DNA of 41,752 bases from CAVYHX01 sp963768415 (GCA_963768415.1 CAVYHX010000025.1:1-41752); one strand, 5' to 3'. Counted from the first letter of the stretch, positions 8,871 through 18,160 are shown. Made by a program: numbers and translations. The notes: generated by a model from the sequence alone, not told the origin.

Positions 8871-10088
8871 CTACAAGGGCAGCCCGCGCGCCAATCGCGG
8901 TGTGCGGCCGGCGCGCCCCATGGTCAGGCGGGACAGCAGCCGCTTTGCCGGGGGCATGAAATCCAGGGCCAGCATCGCGGTGTTGCGCGCCAGGCCCAAT
9001 GCCGGCAACGGCAGGGTAAACAGGCGCGCGAGGCCGTCGGTAAAAACCGTCACGCGCTGATGGTCACCGCGGCGCCACGTTCCATAACGCTCCAGCACCT
9101 CGAGCGCACCCGGATCCCGCCCGGCGCGCACCGCATCCATCACTACCTCGGCAAGCACGGCGATATCCCGCGCACCGAGATTGAACCCCTGGCCGGCAAT
9201 CGGATGCAGGGTGTGCGCCGCATTCCCGACCAGTGCCAGCCGCGGACGCACCGACTCCCGGGCACGCACCAGGCGCAGTGGCCAGGCCTGCCGCCGCCCG
9301 ACCCGTTCAAGGCGGCCCAGCCGGTTGCCAAAGCGTTCCTGCAGCCGCTCGAGGAAGGCAGTGTCATCCAGATCCATGACGGCTGCAGCCTGTGTGCCGG
9401 TCACTGTCCATACGACCGCACAGCGCTGTTCTGACATGGGCAACAACGCCAGGGGCCCGGTATCGGTGAAGCGTTCGTAGGCGATATTCCGGTGCGCGAG
9501 CTGCGGCGTAATATTGGTGACGATTGCGGTCTGGTGATAATCGTGTTCGCTGACATCGATCCCGAAGTGCGCGCGTATTGCGGACCCGGCACCATCTGCA
9601 GCAACGATCAGGCCGGCAGACAGTGAACGCGCACCATCCCCGGTGGCAACTTCGAGCTGAACAGCCGCCGCCGTCACCTCAAGATTCGTCACCGTTGCCG
9701 GACACATCAGTTCCACCCCGGCAGCCGCGCGGACGGCCTCATCCAGTACCTCGCCAAGCACGCGCGCCGGCACCACGTAACCCAGTGCCGGCAGACCTTC
9801 ATCTTCACGGTCCATGCGCACCATGCCGAAATGGCCGCGATCCGACACATGGATCTGATATATCGGTGTGGCCGCCTGCTCGAGTTCATTCCACAATTGC
9901 AGGCCGGTGAAGATGCGTTTGGTCCCGTATGCGAGTGCAAGTGCACGGTCATCATAACCGGCTGCGCTGCGGGTATCGGACTGTACGGTCTCGACAATCG
10001 CAATACGCAGATCCTGGCCAGCCAGCGCACAGGCCAGGCTGGAACCGACCATGCCACCGCCAACAATGATTACGTCATAGTGGTCCAT
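8871..10088 (-). CDS. ubiH: 2-octaprenyl-6-methoxyphenol hydroxylase
   Basis: 405-residue FAD monooxygenase of ubiquinone synthesis, class UbiH/VisC. The N-terminus MDHYDVIIVGGGMVGSSLA carries the dinucleotide-binding GGGMVG loop. The middle has LIVAADGAGSAIRAHFGI (the DG motif) and the C-terminal half has GNAAHTLHPIAGQGFNLGAR, the FAD ribityl-binding motif, with Asn in place of the more common Asp in GDAAH, as often seen in UbiH. The frame is intact. It starts 22 bp behind pepP, and the ubiI-like gene follows after the 53-bp repeat array. The assignment as ubiH rather than ubiI follows the gene order known from E. coli and Pseudomonas. Confidence 0.88.
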   Translation of the reverse strand: MDHYDVIIVGGGMVGSSLACALAGQDLRIAIVETVQSDTRSAAGYDDRALALAYGTKRIFTGLQLWNELEQAATPIYQIHVSDRGHFGMVRMDREDEGLPALGYVVPARVLGEVLDEAVRAAAGVELMCPATVTNLEVTAAAVQLEVATGDGARSLSAGLIVAADGAGSAIRAHFGIDVSEHDYHQTAIVTNITPQLAHRNIAYERFTDTGPLALLPMSEQRCAVVWTVTGTQAAAVMDLDDTAFLERLQERFGNRLGRLERVGRRQAWPLRLVRARESVRPRLALVGNAAHTLHPIAGQGFNLGARDIAVLAEVVMDAVRAGRDPGALEVLERYGTWRRGDHQRVTVFTDGLARLFTLPLPALGLARNTAMLALDFMPPAKRLLSRLTMGRAGRTPRLARGLPL

Positions 10089-10110
10089 AGCTGTGCCCGG
10101 GTCCGGTGCG

Positions 10111-11436
10111 TTACACCGATCGAGTGGCGCCTGCCGCCATCAGCTGCTCGATGTCCCTGACGGTTTTCGGTGCGGCATCGCTCAGCACCTCGTTACCGTG
10201 CCGGGTCACCAGCACATCATCCTCGATACGGATACCGATACCCTGCCATTTTTTCGATACCCCGCGACTGCCGACCGGAATATACAGACCCGGCTCGACC
10301 GTCAGTACCATGCCGGGCTCCAGCACACGCCATTCTCCGCCAACCTTGTAGTCACCGACGTCGTGCACATCCATCCCCAGCCAGTGTCCGGTTCGATGCA
10401 TGTAAAATCGCCGGTAGGCATCTTTTTTGACCAGCGCGGCCGGATTGCCCTTGAGGATGCCGAGCTTTACCAGGCCGCGCGTCAGCGTCCGGACAGCAGC
10501 CTGGTGCGGCGCATTCCAGTTATTTCCCGGCTTGACCTGGTTGATGGCGGCCAGTTGCGCGGCCAGCACGACTTCATACAAGGCCTTTTGCGCCGCGCTG
10601 AAGTGACCGTTTACCGGGAAGGTGCGCGTCACATCGGATGCATAACAGTCGTACTCGGCGCCGGCATCGATGAGCAGCAGATCGCCGTCCCGCAGCCGTG
10701 CGCTGTTCTCGGTGTAATGCAGAATACAGCCGTTCTCACCACCGCCAACGATACTCGAATAGGCCGTCACCATACCGTCCGTACGAAACTCATGCAGCAG
10801 CTCCGCCTCGATTTGATACTCGTGCAAACCGGGGCGGCACGCGCGCATGGCCCGTTGATGGCCGCGGCAGGCCGTCTTTGCGGCGGTGCGCATGACCCGG
10901 ATCTCGGAGCGGCTTTTATACAAGCGCATGTCATGCAGCAGGTGCTCCAGGGAAATAAATTCATCCGGTGTACGCGCGCCGTTGCGCTCACCCTTGCGTA
11001 TCCGGGTGACCCAGTCCATGACGCGCTGGTCAAATTCCGGGTAGGAACCCATGGTGTAGTAAACCCGCTCAACGTCGCACAGCAAACCGGCCAGGATCTC
11101 GTCGATATCGCTGATGGGAAAGGCATCATCGGCGCCATAGGTTTCGATCGCCCCGTAGGTGCCGGCACGGCGCCCGGTCCAGGTCTCCAGCTGGGGATCG
11201 CGCTCGCGGCAGAACAGCAGGTACTCGCCGTGCGGGCGCTTCGGGATCAGCACCGCCACCGCCTCCGGCTCCGGAAATCCGGTCAGGTAATAGAAGTCGC
11301 TGTCTGCCCGATAGGGGTGCTCCACATCCCGGTTGCGAATGCGTTCGGGCGCTGTCGGAATAATGGCAATCGAGTCGCGCCCCATCATGCGCATCAGTTG
11401 CTTGCGGCGGCGCCCGAATTCCTTGCTGGTAATCAT
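10111..11436 (-). CDS. pepP: Xaa-Pro aminopeptidase P
   Basis: 441-residue metallopeptidase that removes N-terminal residues preceding proline. The N-terminal domain begins with EFGRRRKQLMRMMG and includes YRADSDFYYLTGFPEPEAV, typical of PepP. The pita-bread catalytic domain shows the five metal ligands in order: Asp in LLIDAGAEYD, Asp in YASDVTRTFPV, His in HRTGHWLGMDVHD, Glu in TVEPGLYIP and Glu in GIGIRIEDD. The length matches E. coli PepP (441). The frame is intact. It lies between ygfB (39 bp) and ubiH (22 bp), the same order as in E. coli, which suggests one transcript. Confidence 0.95.
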   Translation of the reverse strand: MITSKEFGRRRKQLMRMMGRDSIAIIPTAPERIRNRDVEHPYRADSDFYYLTGFPEPEAVAVLIPKRPHGEYLLFCRERDPQLETWTGRRAGTYGAIETYGADDAFPISDIDEILAGLLCDVERVYYTMGSYPEFDQRVMDWVTRIRKGERNGARTPDEFISLEHLLHDMRLYKSRSEIRVMRTAAKTACRGHQRAMRACRPGLHEYQIEAELLHEFRTDGMVTAYSSIVGGGENGCILHYTENSARLRDGDLLLIDAGAEYDCYASDVTRTFPVNGHFSAAQKALYEVVLAAQLAAINQVKPGNNWNAPHQAAVRTLTRGLVKLGILKGNPAALVKKDAYRRFYMHRTGHWLGMDVHDVGDYKVGGEWRVLEPGMVLTVEPGLYIPVGSRGVSKKWQGIGIRIEDDVLVTRHGNEVLSDAAPKTVRDIEQLMAAGATRSV

Positions 11437-11475
11437 TTGCGCATGCGTCCTGAAGGTAATCCGTAAACAGTTATC

Positions 11476-12040
11476 CTATTGCAGCCGTGCCGTGACCGGT
11501 GCCGGTTGCAATTCATCATGCAGCAACAGGACGCTCATACGGACATATTCAACTATTTCCATGTAGGCCTCCTCGTCCGCTTCATTTTCCGATTCGTAAT
11601 CGAATCTGGTATTGGCGATCTCGTAGAAATCGTGCATGACCTCGTTGACGGTGGCCGGCAGATCAACATCACCGCGCAACCCGCCCAGTCCCAGTCCGTA
11701 GAGAAATCCCTGGCACCAGCAGGCCAGTTCACCGGCACGTAACGCCAGGGGTGTATCGTCTTCCGGTAACAGCAACTGGAAATCCAGGGATTCGCCATGC
11801 AATTGGCGCAACACATCGGTATGTAACGATGTCAGCAGCTTGCCGCAATCGCGGGCGGCAGCACTCAGGGTGTTGTCTTCACCCAGCACATGTGTCAAGC
11901 CAGCGATCAGGGGGTATAACGCCACCTGCGCACAGCATCCCGCACAGCAGTCCATGACTTTCTGCGGCGCCAATCTCGGCAGCGCCGTCCTGCAGCTGCT
12001 GCTGAAGTTCAGCATGGCTGCACGGGTACGTTTCATTCAT
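11476..12040 (-). CDS. ygfB: YecA/YgfB-family (UPF0149) protein, frameshifted
   Basis: Small cytoplasmic protein of family UPF0149. The correct start is the ATG at 12038-12040, which gives MNETYPCSHAELQQQLQ followed by the family motif SHGLLCGMLCAGG. A second ATG at 12034-12036 is in another frame and gives an unlikely N-terminus. The frame changes near 11915-11930 and then reads PLIAGLTHVLGEDN to the stop at 11476, through FLYGLGLGG and the acidic end SENEADEEAYMEIVEYVRM. The span is 3n+1, so one extra base is likely. The biochemical role is unknown; in E. coli and Pseudomonas it stands in front of pepP as here. It diverges from the ZapB-like gene. Confidence 0.85.
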
Positions 12041-12207
12041 CCCGGTTTCTCCTGCCCGACCCGGCCGGTAAATGCTGTCAGACCAGCGTCTTGCATTAAC
12101 TAACAGAGTGGATTATCGCACACTCCCGGCAGACATGGTGATGCCGGCAATGGCCGGGCGATACAGCTGACATTGACCGCATCATGCAAGCACTCTATAT
12201 TGGCGGC

Positions 12208-12438
12208 ATGACAACTAAAAAACCTTCAATCATCGGACAGGAAATATCCCACCTGGAAGAACAGGTCGGTGGACTGCTGGAACTCGTGGAACGCCTGGCG
12301 CGGGAAAATCAGTCACTGCGTACCCAGCAGGAATCACTGTCTGCCGAGCGCGCAGGTCTGCTGGAAAAACACGACCAGGTTCGTAATCGTGTCGATGCGA
12401 TCATTACCCGCCTCAAGTCACTGGAGACCGGCGCATGA
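12208..12438 (+). CDS. TIGR02449-family coiled-coil protein (ZapB-like)
   Basis: About 76-residue protein that is almost entirely one coiled coil: ISHLEEQVGGLLELVERLAR, then LRTQQESLSAERAGLLEKHD, ending in VDAIITRLKSLETGA. The heptad leucine pattern is clear. This matches the small TIGR02449 family found directly upstream of zapA in many gammaproteobacteria, proposed to work with ZapA at the division site. I place the start at MTTKKPSIIGQ (12208); an in-frame ATG at 12184 would add eight residues. Neither start has a strong ribosome-binding site. The stop overlaps the zapA start by four bases (ATGA type), so translation is coupled. Confidence 0.85.
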   Translation: MTTKKPSIIGQEISHLEEQVGGLLELVERLARENQSLRTQQESLSAERAGLLEKHDQVRNRVDAIITRLKSLETGA

Positions 12439-12752
12439 GCAAGCAAGCGGATGCTGTAAAGATCAACATCCTCGATAAGGAATATCTGGTTGCGTGCGCG
12501 GATGACGAGCGGGATGCACTGGAGGCCTCTGCGCGATATCTGGGCGACAAAATGGCTGAAATACGCGGCACCGGAAAAGTTGTCGGCATCGACCGGATCG
12601 CCGTCATGGCCGGCCTGAATCTTGCGCATGAGGCGATCGAGGGCGGTGGTACCGGCGGTGATACGGAAAACACTGCCAGTGCAAGACTGCACAAGCTGAA
12701 TGACAGCATCGGGAAAACCCTTGCCAAATTCAGACGTAGGGAGCTGAACTGA
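12435..12752 (+). CDS. zapA: Cell division protein ZapA
   Basis: 105-residue FtsZ-ring stabiliser. The N-terminal globular part has VKINILDKEYLVACADDERDA, the conserved ZapA core, followed by LEASARYLGDKMAEIR and the coiled-coil part IDRIAVMAGLNLAHEAIE. The length and position (upstream coiled-coil partner, downstream 6S RNA and fau) match the conserved gammaproteobacterial neighbourhood. The start overlaps the previous stop. It acts at midcell by cross-linking FtsZ filaments. Confidence 0.95.
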   Translation: MSKQADAVKINILDKEYLVACADDERDALEASARYLGDKMAEIRGTGKVVGIDRIAVMAGLNLAHEAIEGGGTGGDTENTASARLHKLNDSIGKTLAKFRRRELN

Positions 12753-12779
12753 TAACGCCCGTTTTTACCGGTTAACTAT

Positions 12780-12965
12780 GGGCATCCTCTGCTGTGTTCG
12801 CGAGTGGCTGAGATCTCCTTGAGCCTAATCTCCAACCCAGGGGACTAATGCTGGTGCCGTGTGCACACCCGCCATGAGCGGGTAGCCTGACGCATCACTG
12901 CCGTCCCCCTCTTGAACCACTGGTTCAAGGGCAACAGCCGCAACGGCACAAGCGGAGGATGCTCT
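12780..12965 (+). ncRNA. ssrS: 6S RNA
   Basis: Regulatory RNA that mimics an open promoter and binds sigma-70 RNA polymerase. The closing stem pairs GCATCCTCTGC (12782-12792) with GCGGAGGATGC (12952-12962). Inside are the expected asymmetric internal loops: GTTCGCGAGTGGCTGAG on the left and CTTGAACCACTGGTTCAAGG with GCAACAGCC on the right, very like the E. coli 6S arm. The size of about 185 nt and the position between zapA and fau are exactly as in other gammaproteobacteria. Confidence 0.93.
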
Positions 12966-13026
12966 TCTCTAACCCGGTATACCTGTACCCGTACTACTTA
13001 CCCGTAACCAGCCCGCAGAACCAAAG

Positions 13027-13635
13027 ATGACCACCCGACCCCAGCTGCGCCAGGCCATCCGCAAACAGCGGCAGGCGCTGACCCCGGCCGAAGCGGATGC
13101 CAGCGCCACGCGTTTGGCGCGTCACGTGACCAACAGCAGGCTACTGCACAGCAGCCGCAACATCGCGGCCTATCTGGCCACCGACGGGGAAATTGACCCG
13201 CTGCCGCTGCTGCAGCGCCTCTGGGCACTGGGTAAAAAGATCTACCTGCCGGTGCTGGAGCCACACTCGGACACGCGTTTATGGTTCGTGCAGTTCGAGC
13301 CCGGCGAACATCTGGTATACAACCGCTTCGGTATCCCCGAACCCGAGCGCCGGCACCGGCGCCTGATCAAGCCCAGCGCCCTGGACCTGGTATTCACACC
13401 GCTGGTCGCCTTCGACACCGCGGGCAATCGCCTGGGAATGGGAGGTGGATTCTATGACCGCGGCTTCGCGTTCCTGCGCCGGCGAACTCACTGGCACAAG
13501 CCCCGTCTGATTGGCCTTGCCTATGACTTCCAGCGGCTGGATGCCATCAGGCAAGAACCCTGGGACATACCATTGCATGCAATCGCGTCCGACCAGCGCA
13601 TCTATTACTGCGAGCAGCACCGGACAGCTATATAA
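13027..13635 (+). CDS. fau: 5-formyltetrahydrofolate cyclo-ligase
   Basis: 202-residue enzyme (YgfA) that converts 5-formyl-THF to 5,10-methenyl-THF with ATP. Diagnostic is GMGGGFYDRGFAFLRR near residue 138, the phosphate-binding and metal site, plus the basic N-terminus LRQAIRKQRQAL and AYLATDGEIDPLPLL. The length is normal and the frame intact. It follows 6S RNA by 62 bp and is probably made from the same precursor transcript, as in E. coli. Functionally it links to the glycine cleavage genes in this window, because glycine/serine metabolism generates 5-formyl-THF. Confidence 0.95.
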   Translation: MTTRPQLRQAIRKQRQALTPAEADASATRLARHVTNSRLLHSSRNIAAYLATDGEIDPLPLLQRLWALGKKIYLPVLEPHSDTRLWFVQFEPGEHLVYNRFGIPEPERRHRRLIKPSALDLVFTPLVAFDTAGNRLGMGGGFYDRGFAFLRRRTHWHKPRLIGLAYDFQRLDAIRQEPWDIPLHAIASDQRIYYCEQHRTAI

Positions 13636-13854
13636 AAGGACTGGTACCGGCCGGGCTGCGCTGGTCATTGCCGCGTGCAAACCAGCTCAGCTCGTGAAAG
13701 TGCGCACAGGTAACCGCAGTGCGCCCTCAACCGACACCTCTCCGCACTGTACATATCAACCCGGGCAAGCGTAGCCATCGCAGTAAACCGGGTGCATGTG
13801 CCATGTGACGCGCATTTTTGTATCTTTTTAACAACAAACCCGGGGGTACTGACG

Positions 13855-14314
13855 ATGAAATACTGGTTAATGAAATCGGAACCGGACGTTTTCGGTATCG
13901 ATGACCTGAAAGCCGCACCCGGCAAGACAGAACCCTGGGACGGTGTTCGTAATTACCAGGTCCGCAACATGATGCGTGACGAGATGCAGCCGGGCGACCT
14001 CGCCTTCTTCTATCACTCAAACTGCAAGCAGCCGGGAATTGCCGGCATTATGAAAATAACGCGTGCCGGGTATCCCGATTCCACCGCTTTTGACCCAAAG
14101 AAAAAATATTACGATCCGAAAAGCGACCCCGACAATCCACGCTGGTTCATGGTCGATGTTAAATATGTTCGCCACATGCGGCGGGTGCATCACACTTGCA
14201 GAACTGAAAGACTACCCGCAACTGTCGGACCTGCCACTGGTGCGACGCGGCAACCGGTTATCGGTGCTGCCGGTAACCAAACAACAGTGGGATTTCATTC
14301 TCGCAGTGGAATAA
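13855..14314 (+). CDS. EVE-domain protein, frameshifted
   Basis: About 152-residue single-domain EVE protein (THYN1/DUF55 type), a PUA-like fold thought to bind modified bases. It starts MKYWLMKSEPDVFGIDDL with GGGGG upstream, and shows WDGVRNYQVRNMMRDEM and GDLAFFYHSNCKQPGIAGI, the family core. Near 14180-14190 the frame changes: RHMRR must continue as ITLAELKDYPQLSDLPLVRR, which lies in the next frame. The reading ends with LPVTKQQWDFILAVE at 14314. The span is 3n+1, so one extra base is likely. It stands alone between fau and the histone-like gene; its target is not known. Confidence 0.9.
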
Positions 14315-14635
14315 ATCACTACCTGTTCGCTCCCGTTACAGGTTTCACCTGACGTGCAGCGACACCAGTCCATGCACCCGCCATGCAACTGCAGGATATA
14401 CCTGTCCGAACGCCGTTGATGCGTATAACTTATTGTTTATATGTTTTATTTTTAGCGAGTCAATTACCGTCCGCACACGACGTAAAGCCCGCTTCAGCAC
14501 ACCGGATTGTAAACTTTCCCATAACATGTGACGCATCCGGTCACCTCAACTTCAGTAACGTGCGCAGCTTTCCCGACAAACCAGTTTGAACATTCAAGCG
14601 TGACCATACAAACGAGTTGTTCTGTTGTTACACAT

Positions 14636-14697
14636 TGTCATGTTGTGCACAAAACGAATCGGCGTATGCAGTTTCCAAACACTGTCATGAAGTGCAC
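14636..14697. repeat. Paired 15-bp direct repeat upstream of the H1-like gene
   Basis: TGTCATGTTGTGCAC (14636-14650) and TGTCATGAAGTGCAC (14683-14697) agree at 13 of 15 positions and lie 47 bp apart in an AT-rich stretch of 537 bp without genes. They could be operator sites for the lysine-rich protein gene 155 bp downstream, but no factor is suggested by the sequence. Confidence 0.45.
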
Positions 14698-14809
14698 GCA
14701 TGCATGACGAGTATTAATATTTAAAGAAGAGAAAACATGTGCCGTTAACTGGCATGAAAAGTTACATTCATTACCACTAGAAAAAACTGGTAATTTGTAA
14801 TTAGTTGTT

Positions 14810-14815
14810 TATACT
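14810..14815 (+). promoter_or_regulatory. Possible -10 box of the H1-like gene
   Basis: TATACT lies 42 bp before the start codon at 14852; a poor -35 candidate (CTGGTA, 14787-14792) is 17 bp upstream. A GGAGG ribosome-binding site follows at about 14841. Only the -10 box is convincing. Confidence 0.35.
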
Positions 14816-14851
14816 CACCATGGGCAATTTAAAATGTGATGGAGGTTTGGT

Positions 14852-15292
14852 ATGGCTGCTAAAAAGAAAGCCACTAGAAAGACCACTACAAAGAGACGTG
14901 TAGTTAAACGGAAGACCGCGCCGAAGCGTAAGAAGGCTACGACGAAGCGCAAGAAGGCTACGACCAAGCGCAAGAAGGCAGCGCCGAAGCGTAGAAAAGC
15001 TGCACCGAAGCGCAGAAAGGCTGCGCCGAAGCGCAAGAAGGCTACGACCAAGCGCAAGAAGGCAGCGCCGAAGCGTAGAAAAGCTGCACCGAAGCGTAAG
15101 AAGGCTACGACCAAGCGCAGAAAGGCTGCGCCGAAGCGTAAGAAGGCTACGACCAAGCGCAAGAAGGCAGCGCCGAAGCGTAGAAAAGCTGCACCGAAGC
15201 GCAGAAAGGCAGCGCCGAAGCGTAGAAAAGCTGCACCGAAGCGCAGAAAGGCTGCACCGAAGCGCAAGAAGGTAGTGCGCAAGAAACGTTGA
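14852..15292 (+). CDS. Lysine/arginine-rich histone H1-like protein
   Basis: 146-residue, extremely basic, low-complexity protein. It opens MAAKKKATRKTTTKRRVV and then consists of 7-residue units of the forms KRKKATT, KRKKAAP and KRRKAAP, repeated about 17 times, ending VVRKKR. The DNA therefore carries a 21-bp tandem repeat. There is no globular domain. This resembles bacterial histone H1-like (Hc1/Hc2, AlgP-type) proteins, which bind DNA non-specifically in the nucleoid. Copy number is likely to vary between strains. A good GGAGG lies upstream and a strong terminator follows. The long open frame on the opposite strand is only the shadow of the repeats. Confidence 0.85.
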   Translation: MAAKKKATRKTTTKRRVVKRKTAPKRKKATTKRKKATTKRKKAAPKRRKAAPKRRKAAPKRKKATTKRKKAAPKRRKAAPKRKKATTKRRKAAPKRKKATTKRKKAAPKRRKAAPKRRKAAPKRRKAAPKRRKAAPKRKKVVRKKR

Positions 15293-15345
15293 TAGCCGTC
15301 AACTTATCCAGGGAACAACGCTGTTTCCTGCGGTAAATGACAAAA

Positions 15346-15376
15346 AGCCCGTACTAATCAGTACGGGCTTTTTTTT
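15346..15376 (+). terminator. Intrinsic terminator after the H1-like gene
   Basis: AGCCCGTACT pairs with AGTACGGGCT (15346-15355 and 15360-15369) around a four-base loop, followed by a run of eight T. The A run before the stem would let it work on the minus strand too, where ilvA ends nearby only after 400 bp. Confidence 0.9.
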
Positions 15377-15752
15377 GCCTCCAGGGACGGAGGTACGTCG
15401 CTTAGCACATCCATGTGCTTCGCGGCACTCGGACATCCTGTCCATCGTCGCGGACGCAGGGACGATGCGGTGACGTGCGCGGGAGGCAGGACTGGGAGCG
15501 ACGGCGCGGGAGCGATGCGCCGGAAGGGACGGAGGTACCGCCGCTTTCGCACATGGCCCAGGCCAGTCTCTCAACCCGGGCTATGCCCGTAGTAATCGTT
15601 CACCTTCTCCATGTGCTTCGCGGCACTCGGACATCCTGTCCATCGTCGCCGGTACGCAGGGACGATGTACATGGATGTACAAGTGTCGCGGGAGGCAGGA
15701 TGCCGGGAGCGACGGCGCGGGAGCGATGCGCCGGAAGGGATGTAGGTACCGC
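15377..15752. repeat. GC-rich duplicated repeat behind a terminator
   Basis: Directly after the terminator T run stands GCCTCCAGGGACGGAGGTAC. A block of about 130-145 bp then occurs twice as direct copies (15411-15541 and 15609-15752), both with CCATGTGCTTCGCGGCACTC, ACATCCTGTCCATCGTCGC and GGCGCGGGAGCGATGCGCCG, ending GGTACCGC. The second copy carries a small insertion, GTACATGGATGTAC. No protein is convincingly encoded between 15293 and 15780. A related element lies at 24520-24625. Confidence 0.85.
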
Positions 15753-15780
15753 AGCGCCGGATCAACCGGGTGCTGCGCGT

Positions 15781-17304
15781 TTAATCCCCGCCCAGAAACA
15801 ACCGGTAGGCGATACAGTCCGTCTCCGCCCAGTACAGGTAGCCGAGCTTGTCCAGGTAATCCGTGGAACTCCTTGCGACCGTCACGCGGTACCTGGATAC
15901 CGACCAGTACCCGTCCATAGTCGGCGCCGTGGTTGCGGTAGTGGAACAGGCTGATATTCCAGCGCCCGCCAATGGACGTCAGAAAGCGCAATAGCGCCCC
16001 CGGGCGTTCCGGGAACTGAAACCGGTACAGCAGCTCATTCTTGAGCCCCGGCACCCGGCCCCCGACCATGTGGCGAATATGTACTTTCGCAAGCTCGCTG
16101 TCGGTCAAGTCTTCCACCGGATAGCCCTTTGCCCGTAGTGTCTCGACCAGGGCGTGCCGTTCCCGGTCTCCATCTTCCAGCTTGCACACCGGCGAACACA
16201 TGGGCCTGCCGGGAATCCGCATAGCGGTAATTGAATTCGGTGATGCCGCGTTTCTCCAGTGCCCGGCAGAAACTTTTTGAAACTGCCGGGCTCCTCGGGA
16301 ATGGTGACTGCCAGCAGCGCTTCCCGCTGTTCACCGATCTCCGCCCGCTCCGAGACATGCCGCAGACGGTCAAAGTTCATATTGGCGCCGCTGTTGATCG
16401 CGACCAGGGTTTTGCCCTGGATTCCGGTCGTCTCGACATAGTGCTTGATACCGGCGACGGCCAGCGCACCGGCAGGCTCCACGATGGCCCGGCAATCATC
16501 GAAGATATCCTTCATGGCGGCGCAGATTGCGTCAGTGCTCACCGTCAGGACCTCATCCACATGTTCGCGCGCGATGCGGAACGGCTCCTTGCCGGCCTGG
16601 CGCACGGCCACACCGTCGGCAAAGATGCCCACCTGCTTGAGGGTGATGCGCCGACCGCGCTGCAGTGCCTCGTACATACACGGCGCCTCGTCGGGTTCAA
16701 CACCGATCACCCGGATCGCCGGGCGCAGCGCCTTGACGCACGCAGCGATACCGGCAATCAGGCCGCCGCCGCCCACCGGCACGAAGATGGCGTGAATGTC
16801 ACCGCCATGCTGCTGCAGGATCTCCAGGGCGACCGTCCCCTGACCGGCAATCACCTCGGGGTCATCATAGGGATGAATAAAGGTCATGCCTTTTTCTTCC
16901 GCCAGGGCCGCGGCAAAGTCATAGGCCTCATCATAGGTGTCACCCGCCAGCTTGATATGCGCACCCAGCTCCCGGACCGACTCGACCTTGATCGACGGTG
17001 TCGTGCCGGGCATGACGATCAATGCCTTGATTCCGCGTGTGCGTGCCGCCAGCGCCACGCCTTGTGCATGGTTCCCTGCCGATGCCGCTATAACGCCCTG
17101 TTCACATTCCGCGTCTGTCAGACCTGAAATCTTGTTATATGCGCCCCGCACCTTGAATGAATAGATCGGTTGCAGATCTTCACGTTTCATCCACACCTTG
17201 TTGTCGAGGCGGCTGGAGAGCCGTTTCGCAACCACCAGCGGCGTCACCTCCGCCACGTCGTAAACGCGGGAGTTCTGGATAAGTTTCAGATATCGCTTCA
17301 GCAT
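15781..17304 (-). CDS. ilvA: Threonine ammonia-lyase, biosynthetic, frameshifted
   Basis: First enzyme of isoleucine synthesis: threonine to 2-oxobutanoate and ammonia, PLP-dependent. The catalytic N-terminal domain is intact from MLKRYLKLIQNSRVYDVAEV, with the PLP lysine in YSFKVRGAYNKISG, AASAGNHAQGVA and the glycine loop FVPVGGGGLIAGIA. After EEPGSFKKF the frame is broken near 16265, again near 16200 and again near 15870. The pieces still give the two ACT-like regulatory domains in order: GITEFNYRYADSRQAHVF, then VPGLKNELLYRFQFPERPGA and STDYLDKLGYLYWAETDCIA, ending AYRLFLGGD at 15781. The full length of about 507 codons fits the feedback-inhibited (IlvA) type rather than the short catabolic TdcB. 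It diverges from rpiA. Confidence 0.9.
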
Positions 17305-17503
17305 GCGGGCTAAGGTAACTGTTCGAGTATAAAAAATCGAGCGGGAAAGCGGAAAGATACCGGCAACCTGCCCTGCTGCAGCGCATTCGGCCCGCAGCGC
17401 GTGCCGGCATCACTCGTTATTATTTTTCGCATGCCTGCAGAGCGTGTATCTTTGTTACCGGCACAGGTATGATCGAAGCCAATAACCCCTAAGGAGCACC
17501 CGC

Positions 17504-18160
17504 ATGACCCAGGATGAAATGAAGAAAATGGCGGCCGCCGCGGCGCTCGACTACGTGGAGACCGGCACCGTCGTCGGCGTTGGCACGGGCTCGACCGCGA
17601 ACCATTTCATCGACCTGCTGGCCGGCATCAAGCAGCGGATCGATGGCACGGTGGCCAGCTCCCGGGCCAGTGCAGAGCGACTTGCGGCCCATGGCATCCC
17701 GGTACTGGACATGAATGCAGTGGACCAGCTGTCCGTCTACGTAGACGGCGCGGATGAGTCCAATCACTACCTGCATCTCATCAAGGGCGGGGGCGGCGCA
17801 CTGACACGCGAGAAGATCGCGGCCGCCTGCAGCCGCAAGTTTGTCTGTATTGCCGAGGGCAGCAAGCTGGTGGACGTGCTCGGCGCCTTTCCGCTGCCGA
17901 TAGAAGTGATTCCCATGGCGCGCAGCTATGTGGCCCGCGAACTGGTCAAACGCGGCGGACAGCCGGTCTACCGCGAAGGCTTCACCACCGATAACGGTAA
18001 TGTCATCCTCGATGTGCACAACCTGAAAATCATGGAGCCGGTCAAGCTCGAGGAAGAGCTGAACAACCTGGCTGGCGTCGTTACCGTGGGGCTGTTTGCC
18101 ATACGCCCGGCGGATGTCCTGTTACTGGGCACCCCGGATGGCGTAAAAACGCTGACCTGA
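17504..18160 (+). CDS. rpiA: Ribose-5-phosphate isomerase A
   Basis: 218-residue enzyme interconverting ribose 5-phosphate and ribulose 5-phosphate. Motifs are VVGVGTGSTANHFIDLL (phosphate loop), YVDGADESN with the catalytic Asp residues, and IKGGGGALTREKIAA with the catalytic Lys and Glu. The length equals that of E. coli RpiA (219). The ribosome-binding site AAGGAG stands nine bases before ATG. It is divergent from ilvA with 199 bp between the starts, as in many gammaproteobacteria. Together with rpe in this window it covers the non-oxidative pentose phosphate entry steps. Confidence 0.96.
   Translation: MTQDEMKKMAAAAALDYVETGTVVGVGTGSTANHFIDLLAGIKQRIDGTVASSRASAERLAAHGIPVLDMNAVDQLSVYVDGADESNHYLHLIKGGGGALTREKIAAACSRKFVCIAEGSKLVDVLGAFPLPIEVIPMARSYVARELVKRGGQPVYREGFTTDNGNVILDVHNLKIMEPVKLEEELNNLAGVVTVGLFAIRPADVLLLGTPDGVKTLT

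Noticed and set aside
14815..15282. Long minus-strand frame with repeated FLRFGAA units
   Set aside because: It is the shadow of the 21-bp repeats of the lysine-rich gene on the plus strand; the plus frame has a ribosome-binding site, a good start and a terminator.
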